Shown here piece by piece: positions 52,703 through 61,455 of a DNA stretch of 64,000 nt. Positions within the stretch are counted from its first letter, which is position 1; each line of letters starts with the position of its first letter. Made by a program: the position numbers and the translations under genes. The notes below the pieces were generated by a model, which did not search any database, was not told the origin of the DNA, and was given only the letters and a program-made list of their open reading frames with translations. This stretch comes from CAWCGU01 sp963795195 (GTDB taxonomy: Bacteria > Actinomycetota > Thermoleophilia > Solirubrobacterales > 70-9), in NCBI GenBank assembly GCA_963795195.1, contig CAWCGU010000006.1, positions 2,232,001-2,296,000 of the forward strand, written 5' to 3'.

Positions 52703-53037
52703 CAGATCACCCGGCGGACCGCGTCATACGGGGTTTCGCTCGGCTTCGGCTCCAGGGGCTTTCGCAGTACTCCACCTGTGAAGGCAACCACGCGCCCGTC
52801 GCCCATCACGTCGACCCCGGCGGTGTTTCCCATCCAGCCGCCTTTGGAGATCTCGAGGCGCGCGGCGACTCGGTCGCCCGGCTCGAAGGTCCTGATCATC
52901 TGCACAGTCTCCAGTCCGCCTTCGTCGATCACCGACCGAGCCTGCGTTTCCAGGGCCGCGATCGCATCCGCCCGCTTTTCGTACTTCTCACGCGAGACCT
53001 TGGGCCCGCGACGGATGGTCAGCTTGTAGGTTGCCAC
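52702..53037 (-). CDS. conserved hypothetical protein
   Basis: A 111-residue protein of unknown function. The N-terminus (YKLTIRRGPKVSREKYEKRADAIAALE) looks like a small alpha/beta domain; the remainder is beta-rich (GDRVAARLEISKGGWMGN, GVDVMGDGRVVAFTGG). The start is ATG at 53037. It is the first gene of a two-gene unit with the 102-residue protein, in the region between the hydrolase and citrate synthase genes. Confidence 0.65.
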   Translation of the reverse strand: MATYKLTIRRGPKVSREKYEKRADAIAALETQARSVIDEGGLETVQMIRTFEPGDRVAARLEISKGGWMGNTAGVDVMGDGRVVAFTGGVLRKPLEPKPSETPYDAVRRVI

Positions 53038-53118
53038 GGGCTCGACGTTACTTATTTCCGGCTGCTGTGCCCCCCGCCCCAGACCGAGTTCGGCGCGCCG
53101 GCGTCGGTGTGTTTCGCC

Positions 53119-54528
53119 CTACGCCCCGCGCCTTGGGAACTTCGGCCGCCGCGCAGGCGGGCCGGTGATCTTCTCGGCGTCGCCGCGCTCCGACAGCGGC
53201 GTGTAGTCGACATCGCGCTCGCCGGTGTAGACCTGGCGCGGGCGGGCGATCTTCTGCTCGGGGTCGTCGATCATCTCGAGCCACTGGGAGATCCAGCCCG
53301 CGGTACGGGGGATCGCGAAGATCACGGTGAACATGTCGGCCGGGATCTGCAGCGCCTCGTAGATCAGCCCGGAGTAGAAGTCGACGTTCGGGTAGAGCTT
53401 GCGGGAGGTGAAGAATTCGTCGTCGAGGGCCCGCTTCTCGAGCTCGACGGCGATGTCGAGCAGCGGGTTGTAGCCGGTGGCCTCGAGCACCTCGTCGACG
53501 TTCTTCTTGATGATCCGTGCCCGCGGGTCGTAGTTCTTGTAGACCCGGTGCCCGAAGCCCATCAGTTTCTCCTCGCGCTTCTTGACGCCCTCGAGGAAGT
53601 CGGGGATGTTCTCGGTCGCATCGATCCGGCGCAGCATCCGCAGGACCGCCTCGTTGGCGCCGCCGTGCAGCGGGCCGTAGAGCGCTGCAACACCCGCCGC
53701 GACGGCGGAGTAGGGATCGACCTGGGAGGAGCCGACGGCACGCACCGCATTGGTGGAGCAATTTTGCTCGTGGTCGGCGTGCAGGATGAAAAGGACGTCG
53801 AGCGCGCGCAGCAGGCGCTGATCGGGCTCGTACTTGAGCTCGGTCTTCTTGAACAGCATCCCCAAAAAGTTGCCGGGATACCAGAGGTCGTTGTCCGGAT
53901 AGACGTAGGGCAGGCCCATGTTGTGCCGGTAGGCGAACGCAGCCAGGGTCGGCATCTTCGCGATCAGCCTGATCGCCGCCATGTAGCGCTCCTCGGGGTC
54001 GTCGATCTCCTTCGACGCCGGGTAAAAGGTCGAAAGCGCACCGACTCCCGACAGCAACATTCCCATCGGATGCGCGTCGTAGCGGAAGGTCTCCATCAGG
54101 TGCTTGATGTCCTCGTGGACGAAGGTGTGATGGGTGATGTCGTAGACCCAGCGCTCGAGCTGCTGCTCCGTCGGCAGCTCGCCGAAGATCAGCAGGTACG
54201 CGACCTCGACGAAGCTCGAGTGCTCGCAGAGCTGCTCGATCGGGATTCCGCGGTGCTGGAGGATGCCCTTATCACCGTCGATATAGGTGATCGCCGACCG
54301 GCAGGACGCCGTGTTCGTGAACGCGGGGTCGTAGGTCATCATCCCGAAGTCGTCATCGTTGACTTTGATCTGGCGCAGATCGAGCGCCTTGATTGTGTCG
54401 TCGTTGATTTCGAGCTCGTAGCTGCGGCCCGTGCGGTTGTCGGTAACGCTGAGCGTGTCCTTGGTGGCGCCGTTCACGCTCGCCTTGTCCGCGCCCGTTC
54501 CTTCGTCGATCGTCTGCTCTGTCGCCAC
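53119..54528 (-). CDS. gltA: citrate synthase
   Basis: Condenses oxaloacetate and acetyl-CoA at the entry of the TCA cycle. About 469 residues with the catalytic His and Asp regions: HADHEQNCSTNAVRAVGSS, GPLHGGANEAVLRML, MGFGHRVYKNYDPRA, and the end PRQVYTGERDVDYTPL. It is the GltA-type enzyme. GTG at 54528 has GGGAGG six bases upstream; the alternative GTG at 54534 sits on top of the ribosome binding site. There is no neighbour from the TCA cycle; aconitase and the oxoglutarate enzymes are elsewhere in the window. Confidence 0.96.
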   Translation of the reverse strand: MATEQTIDEGTGADKASVNGATKDTLSVTDNRTGRSYELEINDDTIKALDLRQIKVNDDDFGMMTYDPAFTNTASCRSAITYIDGDKGILQHRGIPIEQLCEHSSFVEVAYLLIFGELPTEQQLERWVYDITHHTFVHEDIKHLMETFRYDAHPMGMLLSGVGALSTFYPASKEIDDPEERYMAAIRLIAKMPTLAAFAYRHNMGLPYVYPDNDLWYPGNFLGMLFKKTELKYEPDQRLLRALDVLFILHADHEQNCSTNAVRAVGSSQVDPYSAVAAGVAALYGPLHGGANEAVLRMLRRIDATENIPDFLEGVKKREEKLMGFGHRVYKNYDPRARIIKKNVDEVLEATGYNPLLDIAVELEKRALDDEFFTSRKLYPNVDFYSGLIYEALQIPADMFTVIFAIPRTAGWISQWLEMIDDPEQKIARPRQVYTGERDVDYTPLSERGDAEKITGPPARRPKFPRRGA

Positions 54529-54619
54529 GCTCACCTCCCGATGGGTGCTTGCCAGGTCGTTATCTGTGCTCCCAGTATCCCACCTGGCCGCGATCGGACC
54601 CGGTTCCGCTGGGGAATCT

Positions 54620-55558
54620 TCACGAATTGCTCGGCGGCGGACTCTCGTCGAAATGGGTCAGTTCGCGCAACTCACGCAGGCGGCCGGCGATCTCCTGGGG
54701 TCCCAGCTTGCTGACACGCTCCGTTCCGAAGTCCTCGACGTTGAAGGAGGCCATCGCCGTTCCGTAGGCCATCGCCTGGCGCAGCGTGCGGGCGTCGTGG
54801 CCGCCGTCTTCGGCGCGGCGGGCGTCCAGGTAGCCGAGGAAGCCGCCGGCGAAGCTGTCACCGGCGCCCGTCGGGTCGCGGACGTCCTCGAGCGGCAGGC
54901 CGGGGATCGCGAAGAATCCCTCGGCCGTGAACATCGCTGCGCCGTACTCGCCGCGCTTGGCGACGACGACGCTCGGACCCATCTCCATCACGGCGCGGGC
55001 GGCGCGGGCGAGATTCGGCTCCCCGGTCAGCATCCGCAGCTCCGCGTCGTTGAGCAGCAGGCAGTCGACCTCTCCGATCGCGGCGACGAGTGAGTCGCGC
55101 GCGATGTCGATCCAGAGGTTCATCGAATCAAGGGCCGCGAACCCGGCCGATGACTGGGCGCGAACGCCGCGCTGCAGGTCGGGCTGGATGTTGCCGAGGA
55201 AGAGCATCTCCGACGAGCGGGAGGCCTCTGAGAGCTTCGGCTCGAACTCGGCGAAGACGTTGAGCTGCGTGTCGTCGGTGTGGGCGACGTTGATGTCGTG
55301 GTCGTAGTGGCCGCGCCAGAAGAAGGTCTGCCCGCCCTCGACGTGCTCGATGTCGTCGGTGATCACGCCACGGTCGCACAGCACAGTCAGTTCAGCCTCC
55401 CCGAAGTCGTCACCGACGGGACCGACAACCCGAACCTCGGTGAAGAAGCTTGCGGCCAGGGCAAAGTGAACGGCCGAGCCGCCGAGCATCCGCTCGCGCT
55501 CCCCGAAGGGGGTGCGCACGGAGTCAAAAGCGATTGATCCGACCACAGTTAGAGCCAT
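54620..55558 (-). CDS. PfkB-family carbohydrate kinase
   Basis: A 312-residue ribokinase-like enzyme that phosphorylates a sugar or nucleoside. The N-terminal substrate region (SIAFDSVRTPFGERERMLGGSAVHFALAAS) and the anion-hole motif DPTGAGDSFAGGFLGYLDARR with the catalytic Asp are present. The sugar is not predictable. The start is ATG at 55558. The divergent GH15 gene begins 42 bases away, so the two may share a promoter region and a carbohydrate-related role. Confidence 0.9.
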   Translation of the reverse strand: MALTVVGSIAFDSVRTPFGERERMLGGSAVHFALAASFFTEVRVVGPVGDDFGEAELTVLCDRGVITDDIEHVEGGQTFFWRGHYDHDINVAHTDDTQLNVFAEFEPKLSEASRSSEMLFLGNIQPDLQRGVRAQSSAGFAALDSMNLWIDIARDSLVAAIGEVDCLLLNDAELRMLTGEPNLARAARAVMEMGPSVVVAKRGEYGAAMFTAEGFFAIPGLPLEDVRDPTGAGDSFAGGFLGYLDARRAEDGGHDARTLRQAMAYGTAMASFNVEDFGTERVSKLGPQEIAGRLRELRELTHFDESPPPSNS

Positions 55559-55600
55559 TCAGGTCGCGCATCCTACGAGGGTCGAATAGCGTTCCGCCTC

Positions 55601-57496
55601 ATGAGTGAGGACGAGGCTGCGATCGCGGTCACCGACTTCCCGCCGATCGGCTCCTACGCCTACCTCTCGGACTGCCACACGGGTGCGCTCGTCGCCGCCG
55701 ACGGCTCGGTCGAGTGGATGTGCTTGCCGCGCTTTGACTCACCCTCGATCTTCGCCGCGTTGCTGGATCGCAAGGCTGGCTCATTCCGCTTCGGCCCGGC
55801 GAACCTGACCGTTCCGGTCGCCCGCCGCTACGTACCGGGAACAAATGTCCTCGAAACGACGTGGATGACGGACGACGGCTGGCTGACGGTGTTCGACGCG
55901 CTGGTGCTGCGGGCCCCGGCCGGCCGGCCGCACGGCGCCGGCGACGCCCGCGGGATCCTCGTCAGGGCTGCGACCTGCAACCACGGGACCGTCGAGCTCG
56001 AGCTGCGCTGCAAGCCCGGCTTCGAGTACGCCGTTTCCTCAGCCGTCTGGACCGAGGACGACGGCGCGCTCGTCGCCGACGCCGATCCCGGCGGGCAGCG
56101 TTTTCGCCTCAGCGCGGACTTCGACCTCTCCCTCCAGGGCGATGTCGCCGTCGGCAGGGGTTCGGTCGAGGTCGGAAACAGCGCCTTCTGCGCGCTCAGC
56201 TTCGGACCGGACCTCGAGGGTCCGGCCGACGTCGAGGAGGCGTTCTCGATGGTCGCGGGCACCCAGCACTTCTGGCGCCGCTGGCTCGAGCTCGGCAGCT
56301 TCCCCGACCACCCCTGGCGGATCCACCTGCAGCGCTCCGCCCTGACGCTCAAGGGTCTGACCTACGCCCCGAGCGGCGCGATGGTTGCCGCCGCGACGAC
56401 CTCGCTGCCGGAAACGATCGGCGGCAGTCGCAACTGGGACTACAGGTTCACCTGGGTGCGCGATACGACGTTTGCGCTCTGGGCGCTGCACGTGCTCGGC
56501 TTCGACACCGAGGCGCGCGAATTCCTCGAGTTCGCCGCCCAGCTCTGTGCCGGTCGCGGGCCCGAGGCACAGATCATGTTCGGGATCGGCGGAGAGCACG
56601 AGCTTCCCGAGCACACCCTCGACTGGCTCGGCGGCTACCGTGACTCGAAGCCGGTGCGGATCGGCAACGCCGCCTTCGAACAGCGGCAGAACGACGTTTT
56701 CGGCGTGCTGCTTGACGCGATCTACGTGCACGCCAAGGCGAGCGGCGAGCTCACCGATGAGCTCTGGCAGGTCGCACGGGATCAGGTCATCCACGCAACC
56801 GCCGCCTGGCGCCTGCCCGACCAGGGCATTTGGGAGGCGCGTGGTGAACCACGGCACTACGTCTCCTCGAAGCTCTATTGCTGGGTGGCCCTCGACCGCG
56901 GTGCCCGTCTCGCCGAGGATCGAGGCGAAGGCGAGCTGGCGGCTCGCTGGAACGCCGAGGCCGATGAGATCAAGGCCGAGATGCTCGCCAACGGAGTTTC
57001 CGATCGGGGCGTCTTCCGCCAGCACTACGAGACGGATGCCCTCGATGCCTCGACGCTGCTGGTCCCCCTTGTGCGCTTCCTACCGGCCGATGACCCGCGG
57101 GTCAAGACCACCGTCGACGCGATCGCCGATGAACTCACCGAGGACGGCCTCGTCCTGCGCTATCTGCCCGAAGCTACGGACGACGGGCTCGGCGGTCAGC
57201 GCGAAGGCAGCTTCGCGATCTGCTCGTTCTGGCTGGTTTCGGCCCTGTCCGAGATCGGCGAGCGTGAGCGCGCCAAGGCTCTCTGTACCCAGCTGCTCGC
57301 CTTCGCCGGCGACCTGAACCTCTTCTCCGAAGAGATCGACTCTCGCAGCGGCGAGCAGCTCGGCAACTACCCCCAGGCCTTCACCCACCTGGCACTGATC
57401 AACGCGGTCACCCACGTGATCGCCGATGACCTCGCGGGCAGGAGGACCGAACCGACCGCCGTCTTCACCGAGATGCGGCCGGACTCGGAAATCTGA
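55601..57496 (+). CDS. glycoside hydrolase family 15 (trehalase/glucoamylase-like)
   Basis: A 631-residue GH15 enzyme. The N-terminal beta-sandwich (about residues 10-230) has VEWMCLPRFDSPSIFAALLD. The (alpha/alpha)6 barrel shows NWDYRFTWVRDTTFALWAL, the first catalytic Glu in DQGIWEARGEPRHYVSSK and the second in LFSEEIDSRSGEQLGNYPQAFTH. There is no signal peptide, so it acts in the cytoplasm. In actinobacteria this group includes the trehalases acting on stored trehalose; glucan substrates cannot be excluded. Start ATG at 55601. Divergent from the sugar kinase gene. Confidence 0.92.
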   Translation: MSEDEAAIAVTDFPPIGSYAYLSDCHTGALVAADGSVEWMCLPRFDSPSIFAALLDRKAGSFRFGPANLTVPVARRYVPGTNVLETTWMTDDGWLTVFDALVLRAPAGRPHGAGDARGILVRAATCNHGTVELELRCKPGFEYAVSSAVWTEDDGALVADADPGGQRFRLSADFDLSLQGDVAVGRGSVEVGNSAFCALSFGPDLEGPADVEEAFSMVAGTQHFWRRWLELGSFPDHPWRIHLQRSALTLKGLTYAPSGAMVAAATTSLPETIGGSRNWDYRFTWVRDTTFALWALHVLGFDTEAREFLEFAAQLCAGRGPEAQIMFGIGGEHELPEHTLDWLGGYRDSKPVRIGNAAFEQRQNDVFGVLLDAIYVHAKASGELTDELWQVARDQVIHATAAWRLPDQGIWEARGEPRHYVSSKLYCWVALDRGARLAEDRGEGELAARWNAEADEIKAEMLANGVSDRGVFRQHYETDALDASTLLVPLVRFLPADDPRVKTTVDAIADELTEDGLVLRYLPEATDDGLGGQREGSFAICSFWLVSALSEIGERERAKALCTQLLAFAGDLNLFSEEIDSRSGEQLGNYPQAFTHLALINAVTHVIADDLAGRRTEPTAVFTEMRPDSEI

Positions 57497-57525
57497 CGCG
57501 GGTTGCTCGTCAGACTGTCGCGATC

Positions 57526-58479
57526 ATGCGCGCGATCCAGGTACGTGAATTCGGCGGTCCCGAGGTGCTCGAGCTGGTGGAGCTGCCCGATCCGGAGCCT
57601 GGCGATGGTGAGACCGTCGTGCAGGTGACGCGGGCCGGCATCAACTTCGCCGATACGCACCAGACGAAGAACGAGTACATCGCCAAGGCCGAGTTGCCGT
57701 TCATCCCGGGCAGCGGGGAGATCGCGGGCACTACCGAGGATGGTCGGCGCGTCGCGGCGCTGATTCGAAACGGGGGCTACTGCGAGCGGGTCGTCGCTCG
57801 CGAGAGCGAACTGGTGCCTATTCCCGATGGGGTCAGTGACGCGCAGGCGGCGGCGGTGCTGATCCAGGGGCTGACCGCGCGCACGATTCTGGCGGTCTCA
57901 GGGCGCCTTGCGCCCGGAGAGAGCGTCGTCGTTCACGCAGCTGCCGGCGGAACCGGAACGCTTGCGGTCCAGCTCGCAAAGCGCATGGGGGCGGGCCGCG
58001 TCATCGCGCTGGCTTCAAGCGAGGAAAAGCGCGAACTTGCGGCCCGGCTCGGAGCCGACGCCACGATCGACTCTCGCACTGAAGATCTCCAGGCCGCGCT
58101 GCTCGAGGCCAACGGCGGCGAGCAGGTCGACATCGTGCTCGAGATGGCGGGGGGCCCGGCGTTCGATGCGAGCCTGGCGGCGCTGGCGCCGTTTGGGCGC
58201 CTTGTCACCTATGGAATCGCCTCGCGGGAACAGAACGAGGTGCGCTCGGGAGCGCTGATGAAGACCAGCCGCGCGGTTGTCGGCTTCTGGGTCGTACACT
58301 TGCTTCGTCGTCCGGACCTCGTCAGCGAGGGAATCGCGGAGTTGTTCAGCGCGATTGCCGCCGGTGAGCTCGAGGTTGTAATCGGCGGTGTCTACCCGCT
58401 GGCCGAGGCGGCAAGGGCACACACCGAGCTGGCCGGACGAGCCACCCATGGCAAGCTGCTGCTGGACCCCAGGAACTAG
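57526..58479 (+). CDS. zinc-independent quinone oxidoreductase (MDR superfamily)
   Basis: A 317-residue NADPH-dependent oxidoreductase. The start (RAIQVREFGGPEVLELVELPDP) and the coenzyme motif HAAAGGTGTLAVQLAKRMGA are typical of the QOR subgroup, and no zinc-binding Cys set is seen. It may reduce quinones or alpha,beta-unsaturated carbonyls. The start is ATG at 57526 and the stop directly abuts the DEAD-helicase start (58480), so it is in one transcriptional unit with that gene and possibly with GH15. Confidence 0.9.
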   Translation: MRAIQVREFGGPEVLELVELPDPEPGDGETVVQVTRAGINFADTHQTKNEYIAKAELPFIPGSGEIAGTTEDGRRVAALIRNGGYCERVVARESELVPIPDGVSDAQAAAVLIQGLTARTILAVSGRLAPGESVVVHAAAGGTGTLAVQLAKRMGAGRVIALASSEEKRELAARLGADATIDSRTEDLQAALLEANGGEQVDIVLEMAGGPAFDASLAALAPFGRLVTYGIASREQNEVRSGALMKTSRAVVGFWVVHLLRRPDLVSEGIAELFSAIAAGELEVVIGGVYPLAEAARAHTELAGRATHGKLLLDPRN

Positions 58480-59952
58480 ATGAGCATGAAATTCAACGAA
58501 CTTGGCCTCAAGCCTGAGATCCTGCAGGCCCTCGATGAGCTGGGCTACGAGGACCCGACCCCGATCCAGGAGCGGGCGATTCCGGCGCTGCTGGGCGGCG
58601 GTGACGTGATCGGCCAGGCTCAAACCGGCACCGGCAAGACCGCCGCCTTTGGGCTGCCCTTGCTCCAATACGTCGACCCCGAATCGGACGAGACCCAGGC
58701 GATCGTCCTGACCCCGACGCGGGAGCTCTGCATCCAGGTCACTCAGGCGCTGCGCTCGTACGCCGAGCACATCAAGGGCCTCGAAATCGTCGCCGTCTTC
58801 GGCGGTGCGCCGATCGCCTCGCAGCGCGCCCAGCTGCGCGGCGGCGCCCAGGTGGTCGTCGCCACGGTTGGGCGGATGAAGGACCTGATGCAACGCCAGG
58901 CTCTCGTCCTGACTGCGGCCCGGTACGTGGTTCTCGACGAGGCCGACGAGATGCTCGATCTCGGCTTCATCGAAGACGTCGAGCGGATCCTGCGAATCTG
59001 CCCGTCGGGCCGCCAGACGGCGCTTTTTTCGGCGACGATGCCGCCGCCGATCGCCCGGCTCGCCGAGACGCAGATGTATCACCCGGAGACGATCCAGATC
59101 ACCCCGGAGAAGCTGACGGTCGACAAGATCGCCCAGGCCTATGTCGAGGTTGCGGCGCGCGAGAAGACCGCTCGGCTGATCGAGGTGCTGAAGGCCGAGG
59201 AGCCCGAGCAGGCGATCATCTTCTGCCGCACCAAGATCGGCACTTCGCGGCTCGACAGGGACCTGCGCGATAAGGGGCTCAACTGCAAGGCGCTGCACGG
59301 AGACCTCAGCCAGGGGCAGCGCGACGGCGTGATGATCGCTTTCAAGGATCACCGCCTGCGCCTGCTCGTTGCGACCGACGTGGCCGCACGCGGCATCGAC
59401 ATCGAGCACGTCACCCACGTCATCAACTACGACCTTCCCAATAACCCCGAGATATACGTGCATCGCATCGGCCGCACCGGCCGGGTTGGCCGCACCGGCC
59501 GGGCAATCACCTTCGTGACGCCCGCGCAGCGCGAGGACCTCGAGCGGATCGAGCGCGAAAACCGGATCAAGATCGATCCCTGGGAGTCACCCGAGGAGCG
59601 CCTCGAGCACGCCCCGCCCCCGCGGCCGCGAGAGCACCGCAAGGAGGAGGCGAAGGCCGTGGCCGAGAAGGCCGCGCCGGACGGCGGCGCCGACGGCAAC
59701 GGCGAGTCCGACGGGGGCCGCGCCAAGCTCTTCCTCAACCGTGGAAGCCGCAGCGACCTCAGCGAAGAAGACATTCGCTGGGCGCTGGTCGAAGGTGCTG
59801 TGATTCCAGAGGATTCGATCGAGTCGATTCGCGTCCTCGAGCGGTTCTCGTTCGTCGAGCTTGATCCCGAGCAGGCCGAGACGGCGCTGGACAGGCTCGA
59901 CGGCACCAAGATCAAGGGCAAGCCCGTCCGGGTCGAGTACGCGCGCGGCTAG
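58480..59952 (+). CDS. deaD: DEAD-box RNA helicase (DeaD/CsdA-like)
   Basis: A 490-residue RNA helicase that remodels rRNA or mRNA structure. Motifs in order: Q-motif (PTPIQERAIPALL), Walker A AQTGTGKT, PTRELCIQV, VVATVGRMKDL, Walker B LDEADEML, SATMPP, VATDVAARGIDI and HRIGRTGRVGR. After an acidic/basic linker it ends with a DbpA-type RNA-binding domain (LFLNRGSRSDLSEEDIRWALVE ... GKPVRVEYARG). The start is ATG at 58480, directly at the stop of the upstream gene. A DMT transporter gene follows after nine bases. Confidence 0.95.
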   Translation: MSMKFNELGLKPEILQALDELGYEDPTPIQERAIPALLGGGDVIGQAQTGTGKTAAFGLPLLQYVDPESDETQAIVLTPTRELCIQVTQALRSYAEHIKGLEIVAVFGGAPIASQRAQLRGGAQVVVATVGRMKDLMQRQALVLTAARYVVLDEADEMLDLGFIEDVERILRICPSGRQTALFSATMPPPIARLAETQMYHPETIQITPEKLTVDKIAQAYVEVAAREKTARLIEVLKAEEPEQAIIFCRTKIGTSRLDRDLRDKGLNCKALHGDLSQGQRDGVMIAFKDHRLRLLVATDVAARGIDIEHVTHVINYDLPNNPEIYVHRIGRTGRVGRTGRAITFVTPAQREDLERIERENRIKIDPWESPEERLEHAPPPRPREHRKEEAKAVAEKAAPDGGADGNGESDGGRAKLFLNRGSRSDLSEEDIRWALVEGAVIPEDSIESIRVLERFSFVELDPEQAETALDRLDGTKIKGKPVRVEYARG

Positions 59953-59961
59953 TACCAGCCG

Positions 59962-60804
59962 ATGCTTGGCATCGTCCTCGGCCTCGGCGCCAGCGTCTGC
60001 TGGGGTGTATCCGATTTTCTGGGTGGAATCCAGAGTCGCCGCTTCTCTGCGCTCTCTGTTCTGCTCGTAAGCCAGCCGATCGGCGCGATGCTGGCGCTGA
60101 TTGTCGCGCTGATTTTCGGAGGCGACGGCCTGTCGGCCGGCCAGTTCGGGGTGGCGGCACTCGCAGGAGCGATGGTCCTCGCAGCGCTCGGTGCCTTCTA
60201 CAAGGGGATGGCGCTGGGGACGGTCAGCGTCGTCGCCACGATCGGGGCGCTCGGCATCGTCGTTCCCGTCGCAGGGGGGGTCGCGATGGGGGAGACGCCA
60301 GCGCCCATCCAGTTCGCCGGTGCGTGCCTTGCGGTGGCCGGAGTTCTGTTCGTGGCTCGCGAGCCGGACGCCGAGTGGCGCACCGCGAACCGGGCCAGCC
60401 TCGGCCTCGCCGCTCTGGCCGCGCTTGGTTTCGGCCTCTTCTTTTTGCTGATCGACGATGCCGCGGAACACGACGCCGCTTGGACGATCGTCGCCGCCCG
60501 GGCCGGCGGCGTCACCGTGCTCGCCGCGGCGGCACTGGCTCTGCGCCCGGCCATTCCTCGCCTGCGCGGCCAACTGCTCGGCGTGCTGGCAGTGATCGGT
60601 CTCCTCGACGTGATGGCCAATACGCTCTACGCGGTGGCGTCGACGAAGGGGCTCCTGCCCGTGGTCGCCGTTTGTGGCTCGATGTACTCCGCGGTCACCG
60701 TGCTGCTCGCCTGGCGGTTCCTGGGCGAGCGGCTCGCCCGACCCCAGTTCGTCGGGGTCGCGGTGGCTCTGGGCGGCGTGGCCCTGATCGCCGCCGGCGC
60801 ATAA
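59962..60804 (+). CDS. DMT (EamA) family transporter
   Basis: A 280-residue integral membrane protein with about ten hydrophobic segments in two EamA repeats (for example MLGIVLGLGASVCWGVSDFL and SLGLAALAALGFGLFFLL). Family members export metabolites such as amino acids or cations; the substrate is not predictable. The start is ATG at 59962, nine bases after the helicase stop. It ends 16 bases before the convergent HAD gene. Confidence 0.9.
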   Translation: MLGIVLGLGASVCWGVSDFLGGIQSRRFSALSVLLVSQPIGAMLALIVALIFGGDGLSAGQFGVAALAGAMVLAALGAFYKGMALGTVSVVATIGALGIVVPVAGGVAMGETPAPIQFAGACLAVAGVLFVAREPDAEWRTANRASLGLAALAALGFGLFFLLIDDAAEHDAAWTIVAARAGGVTVLAAAALALRPAIPRLRGQLLGVLAVIGLLDVMANTLYAVASTKGLLPVVAVCGSMYSAVTVLLAWRFLGERLARPQFVGVAVALGGVALIAAGA

Positions 60805-60820
60805 CCGCGCCGGCGTGTCA

Positions 60821-61441
60821 TCAGGTGAGGGAGACGCCCAGCAGTGATTCGAGTCGCGGCACGGTCTTGTCTGCGCCGCGGTGCAGCACCGCCGCCATCC
60901 CGACCGCCTCGGCTCCGTCGCAGTTCTCGCGCAGGTCGTCGACGAACACGGCCTCGCCGGGCTCAATCCCCAGCCGCTCGCAGACGAGCCGGTAGATCTC
61001 CGGCTGCGGCTTGTGCAGGCCTACGTCGCCCGAGATCACGACGGCGTCGAACATTTGCAGCGGAGCCCGGTCATAGATGCCGGTGCCCCAGGAGTTGCTG
61101 AGCAGCCCTGTCTTGAGCCCGCCCTCGCCGGCTTTGACGACCGCCGCCACCATGCGCTCGTCCGGCTTAAGCCCGGCGAACAACCGGGTGATCAGGCCGT
61201 CGGTGTCCGCCACTCCAATCAACCCACCGAACCGCGACTCGAAATCGGCGTCCTCGATTTCGCCGGTTTCGAGGCCCCGCAGCAGCGTCAGGGCCTGCGG
61301 GTCGCCCCGGAACAGGTCCTTGATAAGCCCGGGGTCGAGTTTCTCGATCTCACAGAACGATGCGAACGCCGACCAGATGTCGGTCGTCAAAACGCCGCCG
61401 AAATCGACGATCAAGGCGTTATGGGAAGGGTCGTTGGCCAT
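60821..61441 (-). CDS. HAD-superfamily hydrolase (IA, epoxide hydrolase N-domain-like)
   Basis: A 206-residue phosphatase-like protein. The nucleophile loop is NALIVDFGGVLT (Asp), then LLSNSWGT and ISGDVGLHKPQPEIYRLVCERL, with the acidic pair in FVDDLRENCDGAEA. The loop has DFGG in place of the general-acid Asp pattern (DxD), as in the soluble epoxide hydrolase N-terminal type; activity is uncertain. The ATG at 61441 is 14 bases from the divergent phosphotransferase ATG. In the human ACAD10 protein similar HAD and phosphotransferase domains are fused. Confidence 0.88.
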   Translation of the reverse strand: MANDPSHNALIVDFGGVLTTDIWSAFASFCEIEKLDPGLIKDLFRGDPQALTLLRGLETGEIEDADFESRFGGLIGVADTDGLITRLFAGLKPDERMVAAVVKAGEGGLKTGLLSNSWGTGIYDRAPLQMFDAVVISGDVGLHKPQPEIYRLVCERLGIEPGEAVFVDDLRENCDGAEAVGMAAVLHRGADKTVPRLESLLGVSLT

Positions 61442-61455
61442 ATGCTGCCGCGTTG